Below are positions 1 through 8,448 of a stretch of DNA of 32,555 nucleotides, piece after piece; positions within the stretch are counted from its first letter, which is position 1; every line of letters begins with the position of its first letter. The stretch comes from Chara braunii (Eukaryota; Streptophyta; Charophyceae; Charales; Characeae). The DNA lies in NCBI GenBank assembly GCA_003427395.1, contig BFEA01000193.1:624765-657319 (forward strand), read 5' to 3'. A model generated the notes under the pieces. That model was not told where the DNA came from and did no database searches. It saw only the letters and a list, made by a program, of their open reading frames with translations. A program made the translations under genes and the position numbers.

Positions 1-84
1 CTGCGGCACTGACGCGGATGGCTGAAGGCGGTAGCTACGATGGAACGGCAGGGGCACGAACAGCCGCGCCCCGGAAATCAAGAG

Positions 85-235
85 TACCGGTAACTGGTCC
101 GGTCCCGTCCTATGCCAAAAAAAAAATGGGACAGGCCTTTCCTGGAAACGCAGAGTACAGGATTTGAGAAAATGTGGGACGGTAGTACCTGGGAACGGAC
201 CGGTACCTGGGAATGGACCGGTACCTGACCCGACA
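85..235. repeat. GGTACCGGTCC-type fold-back repeat, MITE-like
   Basis: The left arm (about 85-112) and right arm (about 183-232) carry the same GGTACCGGTCC-like motif in opposite orientation. The right arm holds two near-identical 20-bp units differing at one base (GGAACGG versus GGAATGG). Such an arrangement resembles the ends of a short non-autonomous DNA transposon, but I could not define a target duplication. The flanks 1-84 and 236-400 show nothing else I can support beyond A and T runs. Confidence 0.4.
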
Positions 236-408
236 CAAGCGCCTATTACAAACTACAACCCTGACTTCACTGCCGACCCGAGTTACAACTGCCTTTTTGA
301 ACTTTGGGCATGACAAAGTCGCTGCTGCCTGTTTTTGTTGTCAATTTCAAACTGTGATGTGACATAAATGTACTTCCAACTTTTTTTTTGTTTTTTTTTG
401 CGAAACCC

Positions 409-475
409 CGCTCAAGGCGCTTTGAGCGCGGGATTGAGCGGCGCTCAAAAACTTCAGCGCCGACCGCGCGCTCAA
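409..475. repeat. Cluster of CGCTCAA/TTGAGCG inverted heptamers
   Basis: Five copies of the heptamer CGCTCAA or its complement TTGAGCG lie in 67 bases (409-415, 422-428, 434-440, 442-448, 469-475). The first two form one hairpin stem and the third and fourth form another with a one-base loop. Short inverted motifs clustered like this resemble transposase-binding subterminal repeats, but no terminal repeat or target duplication was found. From 476 to 680 nothing further is recognisable. Confidence 0.5.
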
Positions 476-680
476 TCAGGGGGCAGTTTCATTGCTCGCC
501 ACAAGGCGTGTGAAGTGAGAAAAAAAATAAGTGCATCTTCCCACAAGAACCGGAAATGTTCATCCATTTACTATACATAGTAACCCATGCATCTTGCCAC
601 CTTCTTGCACTTGTTTTCTTTTTTTGGCATTTAGTGTGGCAAGGCCCTAAAATATCGATGAAGATTACTAGCAGACGGAA

Positions 681-745
681 CCTGGCCTAGCTCAGTTGGT
701 ACACCCTTGAACTGTTGAAATACAGGCACGAGTTCGATCTCCATT
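681..745 (+). repeat. tRNA-derived SINE head (degenerate tRNA-like)
   Basis: An A-box-like TAGCTCAGTTGGT at 688-700 is followed 30 bases on by a B-box-like AGTTCGATCTC at 731-741, the usual pol III internal promoter spacing. A short anticodon-arm-like stem (CTGT with ACAG) sits between. The D-stem and acceptor stem do not pair, so this is not a functional tRNA gene. It is read as the 5' head of a SINE or a tRNA pseudogene. Confidence 0.6.
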
Positions 746-769
746 GGAAGCAGACGAGTGAACCTCAAA

Positions 770-842
770 CCCAGGACCTCGAACCCAGGACCTATCAGGT
801 GCCAGTCAGGCATCATGATTCAACCACATGAGCTAGCTCTTG
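770..842 (-). repeat. Second tRNA-derived SINE head, opposite strand
   Basis: On the minus strand an A-box-like TAGCTCATGTGG lies near 825-836 and a B-box-like GGGTTCGAGGTCC near 774-786. The segment holding the B box is partly duplicated (CCCAGGACCT occurs twice, about 767-792). It faces the plus-strand head at 681-745, so the two pol III-type heads converge. No target duplication or tail was identified. Confidence 0.55.
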
Positions 843-1100
843 GGGGGACATAAAAAATAATTTCATAACTAAGGACATCCTTGCAGTTGAGCTTTAAAGG
901 CAACCGCCAATGAAATAAAAGAGGGAAACATCATGGATGAGACTACCCTCTTCCGTCAACACAACACACCCTCATGCTGACTGTATCGGGCCTGAAACAT
1001 ACCTTCAACTTGTATATGCTAATTTTCAGGGTGTTTTCCCACCAATGACTGGCTGATTGACCACACGAGGCTTGAGCAGTAAGGGACAACACAACCCTGA
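843..1100. other. Spacer without recognisable feature
   Basis: No reading frame, repeat or RNA signal that I can support is visible here. The stretch leads directly into the LINE fragment that begins at 1101. Confidence 0.4.
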
Positions 1101-1475
1101 TGTACGACGTGTCTGAAGAGCTTCCCAGTGCGCAAAAGGGCCAAAACAGTTGAGCACCTGTTTATGCACTGCCCGCCATCGGTCCTGCTGTGGCGCTGGT
1201 GGGACAAAATTTGGAGGCAACTCTTTCCGGGCATAGTCTGCCCGTGGGACTGGAGGGCAGTGCTTTTGGGCCACTGGCCAGGCTGCCCGGACACCCCATG
1301 CCTCGTCAACCTTTTTTGGGTAGGTAGACGTACGGTTCTCGAGACAATATGGTGGAGAAGGTGCATTCCGAAAATAGAGAAGGCCTGGGTGGAGGAGGGA
1401 AAACGGACCAAGTTAAGCAGTTGGTGCAGGCGGAAATCCTCAGCCAATGGCAGGTGTTGTTGTCAAACGGGTTGA
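1101..1475 (+). pseudogene. LINE ORF2 C-terminal fragment with zf-RVT zinc-binding motif
   Basis: Reading in frame from 1101, a CX2C pair (codons at 1101 and 1110) is followed by KTVEHLFMHCP, giving His at 1155 and Cys at 1170, a CX2C...HX4C arrangement. A Trp-rich segment (LLWRWWDKIW) and a VLETIWWRRC segment follow. This is the typical layout of the zinc-binding tail (zf-RVT family) after the RT and RNase H domains of plant-type LINE ORF2 proteins. A stop (TGA, 1098-1100) lies just upstream and no RT domain precedes it, so this is a dead 3' fragment of an L1-like element. The last part of the frame runs into the duplicated segment around the N at 1524. There is no initiator ATG. Confidence 0.6.
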
Positions 1476-1607
1476 CATACGATGCACAATCAAAATGATA
1501 GTGACACAACAAGACAGAGGAAGNCAGCCAATGGCAGGTGTTGTTGTCAAACGGGTTGACATACGATGCACAATCAAAATGATAGTGACACAACAAGACA
1601 GAGGAAG
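1441..1607. repeat. Exact 83-bp duplication around a single N (probable assembly join)
   Basis: Bases 1441-1523 are repeated, apparently without change, at 1525-1607, separated only by the N at 1524. A perfect duplication meeting exactly at an unresolved base, beside old diverged repeats, is most simply a contig join in which overlapping ends were not merged. A recent tandem duplication is the alternative. Confidence 0.85.
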
Positions 1608-1699
1608 ATAAGACTCGACTAGACAAGGAAAGATGAGAGAGGAAAGAAGAAAGAAAGAATGGGGGTACACTTGAAAAAAGAGAAGGAGGTACCCACGAA

Positions 1700-1850
1700 A
1701 ACAAATGCTCGACCTCCTATTCCGATCCCAGGTTCGAACCCTCGTATACCACAAGCTTGCCATAACAGTCCAAACTGAACGGAAACCCAGTAACAACCTT
1801 CTAGTCATCGGTTCAAACCCAAGCCCGTATATCCAATACACCTCGTTCTT
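1700..1850. repeat. Repeated B-box-like segments, SINE remnant
   Basis: GGTTCGAACCC at 1732-1742 and GGTTCAAACCC at about 1809-1820 are each followed by a CGTATA-CC segment, so they look like two diverged copies of one unit. GGTTCGAACC is a perfect B-box match on either strand. No convincing A box is seen, so only a SINE or tRNA-related remnant is claimed. Confidence 0.35.
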
Positions 1851-2122
1851 ATCGATATCCTTCCTAATGCTACATGAGTTCCCGATCCGTTCCACGATCA
1901 TATCCCCGAGTCCCACACTCTGAACAAAAAATACATCCGTGAAGGCTCAACCCACGAGTACCATGTTCTCAGCCCCAGTATCGATATCCTTCCTGATGCT
2001 ACATAAGTCCCAAAAAAAATGGTTCCAAAACAAAACCCATTCCGAAACCGTTCCGTAACCCCGAGCCCCACACTCTGGACTAAAAATACGTCCGCAAGTA
2101 CCATCTTCTCAACCCCAGTATC
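1851..2122. repeat. Two-copy tandem repeat, period about 129 bp
   Basis: The unit starting ATCGATATCCTTCCT at 1851 starts again at 1980 with scattered substitutions. Both copies contain a CCCACACTCT segment (about 1912 and 2070), an AAAAATAC-TCCG segment and end with a CCCCAGTATC-like segment. The second copy carries small insertions and deletions. The array lies immediately downstream, on the minus strand, of the reverse transcriptase pseudogene and may be its 3' flank. Confidence 0.6.
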
Positions 2123-2159
2123 AACTCTCTGCTAACCACTTGCACCCCTAACACGGGGT

Positions 2160-4424
2160 TTAAACCGACCACGACCCTTTAGACGTCAATCGATCCCATC
2201 TAGTCAACAACGACAACCATTCCCCCCATATTCCTCCAAATTTCCTACAGAAACTCACCAGCGCCCTATCGAACAGGCTATCCGGATATCCTTGTACCTT
2301 CAGCTCACATTTCAATGTCAGCACCAATGGAAAAACACCTTTCGGATGACTTGAGTTTAGTCTAGCTCGATGAAGAAAAGAAGACACTACTGGGGATTTC
2401 TGTTGTCGGTTAGAAAACGATACGTAGTCCTGTATATTCTGGAATGTCAGTCGATCTCCTAACTGCATATCCATCTGGTTCTTGATACTAGGTAGGCACA
2501 CAATCTCGGACCTGTCCTCACACGTCCTCAATACACATCCCAGGTAGTTCCACGCATCATTAACATCCATTCTTTCCAACACCAGATTTTTATCGTAGCA
2601 ATCAGCGAATCTCCTCAGTAGCACCTCCGACTTCTTTATATCTAACCCATGCTTCCTCCTGATAATAAATATGAATACATCGTCTACAAGTCGAACGCCC
2701 CAGAACCATCTACGGTCAGCACCTAAACTGGACAGAAACAGGAATTCGTTATAAGCGCACAATAAGCAAGCAACAGTCGGACTTGTCGATTTACCCATCG
2801 GAATCCCAACCGTTTGCCGAAGAATACAACCCCGAGCAGAAATATAAGTGTGCTCTAATTCAAAACTAACAAAGGAAAGGATCAGATTGAACGGGACAAA
2901 GAACCATCCCATCTCGACTTCGCCTCGCACCAACTTGGTACCCTTACCTTGTTTCATAACAGCAATCTCCTTCACTCCTTTGCTCTTCCAGTAATCGATA
3001 ACCCATACTAACGAATCCAGAATCGACTGGTGACGTAAGTGTGAAAACATCTCTTTTACATCGAATTAAGCACCAATAACACGATCCCCCTTCCTCAATT
3101 CTCCATTAATAGACAACACTTCCCTTACCAGCCCATCCACACTTCGCAAGTTCAAATTACTTCCTCTCGGTAAACTCCATAACATACAATTGACAATCTT
3201 AGCAATAATTCTACCACCTCTTGCCGAACTCTCAATGTACGACGGGCAGATGGGACGCCACTTCTCGACATCCTTATGTTTGGGAATACAATATGAACTT
3301 TCAATGTCTCCCTCCTTCTTCCACTTGCTAGCACGTTGTAACCCCGAACACCTGTATTCGTCGACACATTTCTCCAACAATTTGCTCTTATTCCCAGCAA
3401 TCAACTGAAACGATGGATTAGCGAGAAATAACTTCTGCATCCCCCGCTCGTAAATGACTGAACAGCATACGAACGTATCACCCTGATTATGGTCAATCGG
3501 TGAGCAAACGAGGCCTTCAAAGAAGGGTAACCACTTAGAAAGATCATCAACACCAATCTTACCTTCATCACTGCTACCACCATACAAACAGTCACCCGGT
3601 TTCTTCAAGAAACACTTCGACACCACCTCATCATATAGCAAACCCGGATCAAACGCCGGAATGGAAGGGTGTGCAACAAAAGTGTCGAGAATTTGAGAGC
3701 GAATTACAAGAGAAGAGTGTTTCTTACTTGGCCGTAGAATATTTTTCGAATTGCGCATCCAACTAGGAAAAAAGTCGACGTCATTTATGCGGAATGCAAC
3801 ATGCCCATCACATCTGGGAAACGAACCACTACTCTTTTTGCATGTGCATACAATCTTCACTTCCTTAGTGATTTTTCTATAATTGTGTATGTAATCCCCG
3901 ATGTTACGATTTCGACACCATACCACTCTCAAGCGTCTGATCAACATCAACTTCCAACCATCCGACACGTCTAATGCTGTGATAACAGATACACACGCTC
4001 GTCGAACACTAGCTTTCGAGATCGCATCGTCATACACTATCTTGCAGACCAACCTCTTTCTGACATGCAAACCAAACCTCGATCGAATAACATTCGACAG
4101 CAAGCAACGAAGTCGAAACCGAGACCTCTTTTCACTAAAAGTCCTTATAGATGTGTACGCGGCCGAAAATTTTTCCAAACACCAAGTCCTCGGTATGCTC
4201 CTACTCTGCGGGTTAGAGAGAAATCCATTAAGCGTAGGCTTAAAAACGAGAGATCTACTTAAAAAAGGCACTACCGCTTCTATCGAGAAAGTCGAGTTGC
4301 CCAGCAGCCATCCTCGAGCATGACGGAGTTCAAGACGACCCAGCGCCGATGAAACTATGGTACCTCCATATAAACGTTTCAATACCTTCCATCGATCAAT
4401 AGTTCTCTCCCCTCCCACACAAGA
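2160..4424 (-). pseudogene. Penelope-like element reverse transcriptase, one in-frame stop
   Basis: One frame of about 755 codons runs between a TAG at 4425-4427 and the TAA at 2160-2162, interrupted only by a TAA at 3066-3068. The N-terminal part has VPFLSRSLVFKPT, like the conserved N-terminal GLxFxPT block of Penelope-like elements (PLEs). Then comes a fingers region (KHKDVEKWRPI) before the stop. After the stop follow motif A (FDVKEMFSHL), motif B (QTVGIPMGKSTSP, about residues 80-91 of the distal part) and motif C (LVDD in place of the more usual YxDD). The DVKEMF and GIPMG blocks fit PLE-type RTs better than LINE or LTR types. No GIY-YIG endonuclease is seen, so an endonuclease-less type is possible. 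No initiator ATG is evident and the 5' end may be truncated. A true recoded stop cannot be excluded but simple decay is likelier. Confidence 0.65.
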
Positions 4425-4533
4425 TACTACTATAGAGTGAATTGACTCTAACCGGCAATATTCGAGGATTTTGAGAAAAACATGTTATTCGTTAAAACGG
4501 TACATTATTGTGTGTACTATTTTGAAACGAATT

Positions 4534-4828
4534 TATGACACAGTGTATAGTCTGGTGTAGTATTCCAGATCCGGATACATCCGAACAAGGAGTAAAGCAG
4601 CTTTGAGGCGAGGAGCACAGTAAGTACATATATCTGTTGCGCTCCTCTCGCGGTTTGGATGTGTCCAGATGTGGAACACCATAGCAGAGTATATATTGTG
4701 TTATACGTCTCTGAGTCAGTACATATATCTGCTACCACTGTGTTATATGTATTGCTACCTCAGTACATATATCTCCTTTGTCCAGATGTGGAACACCAGA
4801 ACAGAGTAATATATTACACTGTGTCATA
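4534..4828. repeat. Inverted repeat TATGACACAGTGTA bounding a 295-bp segment
   Basis: TATGACACAGTGTA at 4534-4547 matches its exact reverse complement at 4815-4828. Similarity continues inward more weakly: TCTGGTGT then a CCAGATC-like segment on the left, and CCAGATGTGGAACACC on the right, which is itself repeated at about 4666-4681. TACATATATCT occurs three times (about 4626, 4718 and 4764). This may be the outer end of the minus-strand ULP1 element or a small fold-back element. No matching terminus was found beyond 12441. Confidence 0.5.
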
Positions 4829-4997
4829 GTTTCACTTGGAATTGAGCATCCCACTCATCTGAATCAGAACAATATAATGACACAAACTCGAGTTTGTGAG
4901 TAAAACGAGTTGTGGCTCTTCACAGACTTAGAGGAGTAGGATGACCTGTATTTAGAAGTGTGAGGACCAGAATGAATTGGAGTTCTGCACCGATGAT

Positions 4998-6140
4998 CGT
5001 GTACATGTATAGAGCGATAGAGATAGAAAGAGAGAGAGAGACAGAAAGAGCGAGAGAGAGAGAGAAACAGAAAGAGCGAGAGACAGAGAGTCTTAGAGAG
5101 ACTGTACTTAATTTTCAGGAGACGCAGGGTCGAGCACACGCGTAGACCATCAACCTCGTTTTTTAAAGCATTTCAGACGATCGTTGTAGGAGAGCAGCAA
5201 GGTAATGTGAATCTCCAAGCTAAGCGAAGCTCGGATGTATCCGAGATCACATGAGATAGACAGACAGAGGAAGTCCGCAAGAAATGATCGTGTACATTTG
5301 AAGAGCGAGAGATATAGAAAAAAAGAGAGAGACAGAAAGAGCGAGAGACAGAGTGTCTCAGAGAGACCGTACTTAATTTTCTCGAGACGCCGCACGGACG
5401 GCGCAGGGTCGAGCACACGCGGAGATCATCAGCCTCGCTTTTAAAAGCATTTCAGACGATCGTTGCAGAAGAGCAGCAAGGCAATGTGATTTTCCCAGAT
5501 AACCGAAGTTCGGATATATCCGAGATCACAGGAGATTGACAGAGAGGAAGCCCTCAAGAAATGGCATATTAGCACGCTAGAGGGCTGAGAGATGAAAAAG
5601 ACAAACACCGTATAGTCACCCACAGCATTTCGTGTCACGAACGTATCCGAAGTGTCGAACTAGTATAGACCCTTCAGTTTGAAGCTTCCCCTGTGCTTTT
5701 TGGGACACAATTCAAGAAGTATCTTTTGCGAAACTGAGAGAGAGAAAGAGAGAGAGAGAGAGAGACAAATATTGTACCATCATCCACCACATTTTTGATC
5801 CATCCGGAGTGTCTCGGTTGTGAGTCGCTTCGCTGCCATCGAGACAGACCTGACAGAGATAGAAAGAGCGCGTCAGAGAGATGGAGAAGGAGACAGCAAC
5901 AGAGACAGGGACAGGGACAGAGACAGAGACACAGAGAGAGACAGAGAGAGTGTGGATGATCGCACTGAATTTTCTTTTCATGTCGACATGTGGCACATGA
6001 GACGCATGTTCGAGGAACACGCGAAAACCACAAGTGTAGTTGTACAAGAGTTGCAAGGTTTTCGTTAGGCGAGAGTAAGCCAAGTTCGGATGCATCCGAG
6101 ATGACAGGGGAGAGGGAGTCCGAAGCAAACAGTAAATGAG
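4998..6140. repeat. Diverged tandem repeat, period about 285 bp, with GA tracts
   Basis: Units share, in order: GATCGTGTACAT, a GAGAGACAGAAAGAGCGAGAG tract, GTACTTAATTTTC, a GGTCGAGCACACGCG segment, AAAGCATTTCAGACGATCGTTG, and one copy of the TCGGAT-NN-ATCCGA palindrome. Two units (about 4998-5282 and 5283-5570) are close. The next two (to about 6140) are more diverged but keep palindrome spacing near 288. Arginine/aspartate- and leucine/serine-rich frames through the GA tracts are composition artefacts. Confidence 0.7.
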
Positions 6141-6169
6141 CGCACTAGACACAGCTATGGGTGTGTGTG

Positions 6170-6171
<2 letters not shown>

Positions 6172-6221
<50 letters not shown>
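6172..6221. repeat. (GA)n microsatellite
   Basis: An almost pure GA run of about 24 units follows a short GT run. Confidence 0.95.
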
Positions 6222-6223
<2 letters not shown>

Positions 6224-7107
6224 GATTCGTGAATTCGTTTTTCGAAAATTGAGGCGTTCACCAATCATACAGTGGTCATTTGTTCATGAGTGCCAGCTCA
6301 ATTCAGTTTGTGTCACTTTGTAGCATCAATCGGCTTCGCCTTGTGATTTATCCTTCCGTTACCACATCCAATTTTGTCCAATCATGCAATTGTATTTTTA
6401 GCCTCGCCACCTTAATTCAAATCTCGTCACATTCGAGCAACCATTGGCGTCGCCTTTTGGGTTTTCCCTCTCGGCACATTCAAATTTTTCATTGTATTGG
6501 GTAATGCATAGGAACGGAATGTATGAATGCTCGTGCAGAAGGGGAGCTTTGCCGGGCCAAAGAATTAACAGCATTCAATGTCGGAATCACAAAGCACACA
6601 GTGCGGAGGGTCAGACGGGCCATCAAATGTGTAAAGAGGCCCATGTTTTGCATTTTGTTCTCTGTGACGCCTCACAACATTCAAAGTGAAAATGCATAGA
6701 TGAGTGTAGACGACGGGGGAGGTTCGGGAGAGAGGCAGAAAAGCATAGAGTTAGTTCGAGTCCGGATGCATCCGAGTATGCGGGCAGAACATCACACCAC
6801 ACAAGGCACAAAATGACGAAAGCGAGATATTCAATCACGAAACAGGCGCCCCAACAACGGGGACGTTCGTGATAATTGAAATCCAATGAGAAATAACAAT
6901 ATTGTCGACGACAAACACGCCGGGGACATGACAAGTTCACCCAGAGATTTCCTGGCAGTGACAGTCAGTTCTGCTCTGAACCAAACCGAGAACACCCACC
7001 AGTCCCTCACGGAAAAAATGAAAAGGAATAAATTTCGTCCGGAGAAGAACGAAATGTTCTTCTATGTCAACCCTTCTATACTACATGATCAACAAAGAGA
7101 TAGACGC
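6222..7107. other. 3' flank of the ULP1 gene; no gene recognised
   Basis: Apart from the palindrome at 6762-6775 I see no coding or RNA feature. The sequence lies downstream of the protease stop codon and is treated as 3' untranslated or element-internal DNA. Confidence 0.4.
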
Positions 7108-7811
7108 TTACCTACCAACATCGCAAATCGCCAAAGCTAGTCTAGCTCTGATAGAGGAGATGTGTCTATGGGAGAAACCAAAAGGTGGACGTAAACCTCT
7201 CGCCAAACAGGAAGCGAACATCAACATGAACACCCCACAACTAGCCCCGTCGTGCTGCCGAGGGACACCTTTCACACTGACCTCGCGAGCGAAGTGGTCG
7301 AAAGTGCGACCATCACCGGCGGCACCTGCCACCGTGTTCAAAAATTTAACAGTTTTATCTAGAAGTGCGGAGTAGAAGGAATCTTTGGATGACGAACACG
7401 AGAAAGAATCATAGATTTCCAAAACACGTCTAGAGAAGTTAATGGCCAAAAGGCTCCAGTGTTCGCCGTCCTTGTGCACTGGTGCCAAGACGAGGTCATG
7501 AGACAGGAGGTCGACATCTTTAGCCCATCTGAGAACAGCTGCCGGACCTCGCAGAAACAGTGAAGAGGCGAAGAAGGAGTTAAAGGTGTATGTCTTCATG
7601 GTAGCGGCAGTCCGGCCGCAGTCGTCTTGTAGCATCGCCATGTAGAAATTAACAACCTCATCGTTGAGCTCCCCGGATCTATCCACGAGTGCGACGATGT
7701 CCTTGAGGGATACCTGTAAACTGTGAGACGGCAAAAGCGCGACGATGATAGTGAGCAGCAACCGGGAGCAAATAACGTCTTCAAGGACCGCTCTTCCATC
7801 TCGAGGAAACC
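7108..7811 (-). CDS. ULP1/SENP-type (C48) cysteine protease domain, terminal exon
   Basis: This exon encodes a complete ULP1-like catalytic core, the fold that cleaves SUMO or related ubiquitin-like modifiers. Numbering from the codon at 7761: LNDEVVNFYM (about 32-41, the substrate-channel block), His101 in GEHWSLL, Asp118 in IYDS, Gln169 and Cys175 in VPRQHDGASCGVF. All four key residues are present and the frame has no internal stop, unlike the rest of the gene. The frame has no ATG start. An acceptor-like TTGAACAG ends at 7812, and splicing there keeps the phase (two bases, then codons). The stop TAA is at 7108-7110. ULP1 domains are recurrent passengers in DNA transposons, which fits the upstream element protein. 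A captured host SUMO protease is the alternative. Confidence 0.75.
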
Positions 7812-7906
7812 CTGTTCAACAAACACCCGCAGCACACAGCAAGCACAAAGGACGGTGCACTATGAAAAAATGCCGTTCTAGCGGCCATGGTCCGAGGAAC
7901 CGCTAC
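7812..7906 (-). other. Probable intron 2 (phase 1)
   Basis: The upstream exon would end CAGA and the donor GTAGCG begins at 7906. The acceptor TTTGTTGAACAG ends at 7812. Joining leaves one base plus two bases, which restores the frame into the ULP1 domain and skips the TAG at 7878-7880 and the TGA just before the acceptor. The donor is weak and a nearby GGTTCC at about 7900 would give the same phase. Confidence 0.45.
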
Positions 7907-8242
7907 TCTGTGGTCCGAAAAGTTCACGCATAACGTCACCCCTACTTCTGGACCTTCTACACACAGTTGATTCTAAACTAGCAATGTCCTTTATATCCCT
8001 GCAAGCCTCGAGAAGGAATTCCTTGCAATCTTTTTCGGCAACACCCGCTGCCTCTGCAACGAATCTTGCGCGGGAGCCCAATACAGGCACGACTACCCTT
8101 CTGGGAGGGCCTCGAGGCTTAGTGTTCCCAGGGAACGTATTAGTGACATTGCGATGACCAGTGCCTCCTGCAACCAGGACTGAAAACCTGGCGAGGGCAG
8201 GCGGCTCCTGCGGCATGGGTGTTTGTCGACAAGTTCGTCGAC
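7907..8242 (-). CDS. Internal exon upstream of the ULP1 domain
   Basis: The frame begins, after splicing, at 8242 and runs through a Pro/Arg-rich segment, then a helical-looking segment (ARFVAEAAGVAEKDCKEFLL) and a basic stretch (CRRSRSRG). No known domain is recognised. Its reading frame matches both neighbours when the two proposed introns are removed, which is the main evidence that it is coding. It probably acts as linker between the charged middle region and the protease. Confidence 0.5.
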
Positions 8243-8448
8243 CTGTACAAGAAATAGCCACCCAGACAGTTCAGCAGGAGATCAACAATACAAGTTCGCA
8301 AGAGCAACCAAGCAAACAGTACCTCACGAAGCACATCGTCACAATCCAGTTGGCGGCCGCCTATACACCTCCCCGAAATCGACGAAGCAAACAACACTTC
8401 ACGAACGGGCTGACGAGCNGGAAGAAAGCAGAGAAAGTCAGTNCTTAC
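8243..8448 (-). other. Intron 1 (GT-AG, phase 1)
   Basis: The donor reads G|GTAAGN at 8449/8448 and the acceptor TATTTCTTGTACAG ends at 8243 after a pyrimidine-rich stretch. Removing these 206 bases joins one base (G) to GT of the next exon to make a glycine codon, so the frames on either side become continuous. Ns at 8419 and 8443 lie inside. This shows a spliced nuclear gene. Confidence 0.7.

Larger units (their letters stand above)
4571..6775. repeat. Five palindromic sites TCGGAT-NN-ATCCGA, non-coding array
   Basis: Sites lie at 4571-4584 (first base C), 5231-5244, 5510-5523, 6086-6099 and 6762-6775 (first base C). The central dinucleotide varies (AC, GT, AT, GC, GC) while both half-sites are kept. 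A decayed copy is visible near 5798-5809. A fixed two-half-site motif with a free two-base spacer is what a dimeric DNA-binding protein would recognise. The same motif recurs in coding sequence at 8908-9555. Confidence 0.8.

Noticed and set aside
681-842. Functional tRNA genes
   Set aside because: A and B boxes are present but D-stems and acceptor stems do not pair. They are degenerate heads.
5820-6068. Arg/Asp-repeat protein and Ser/Leu-rich frames in GA tracts
   Set aside because: These are translations of simple GA/CT repeats and change with repeat length.
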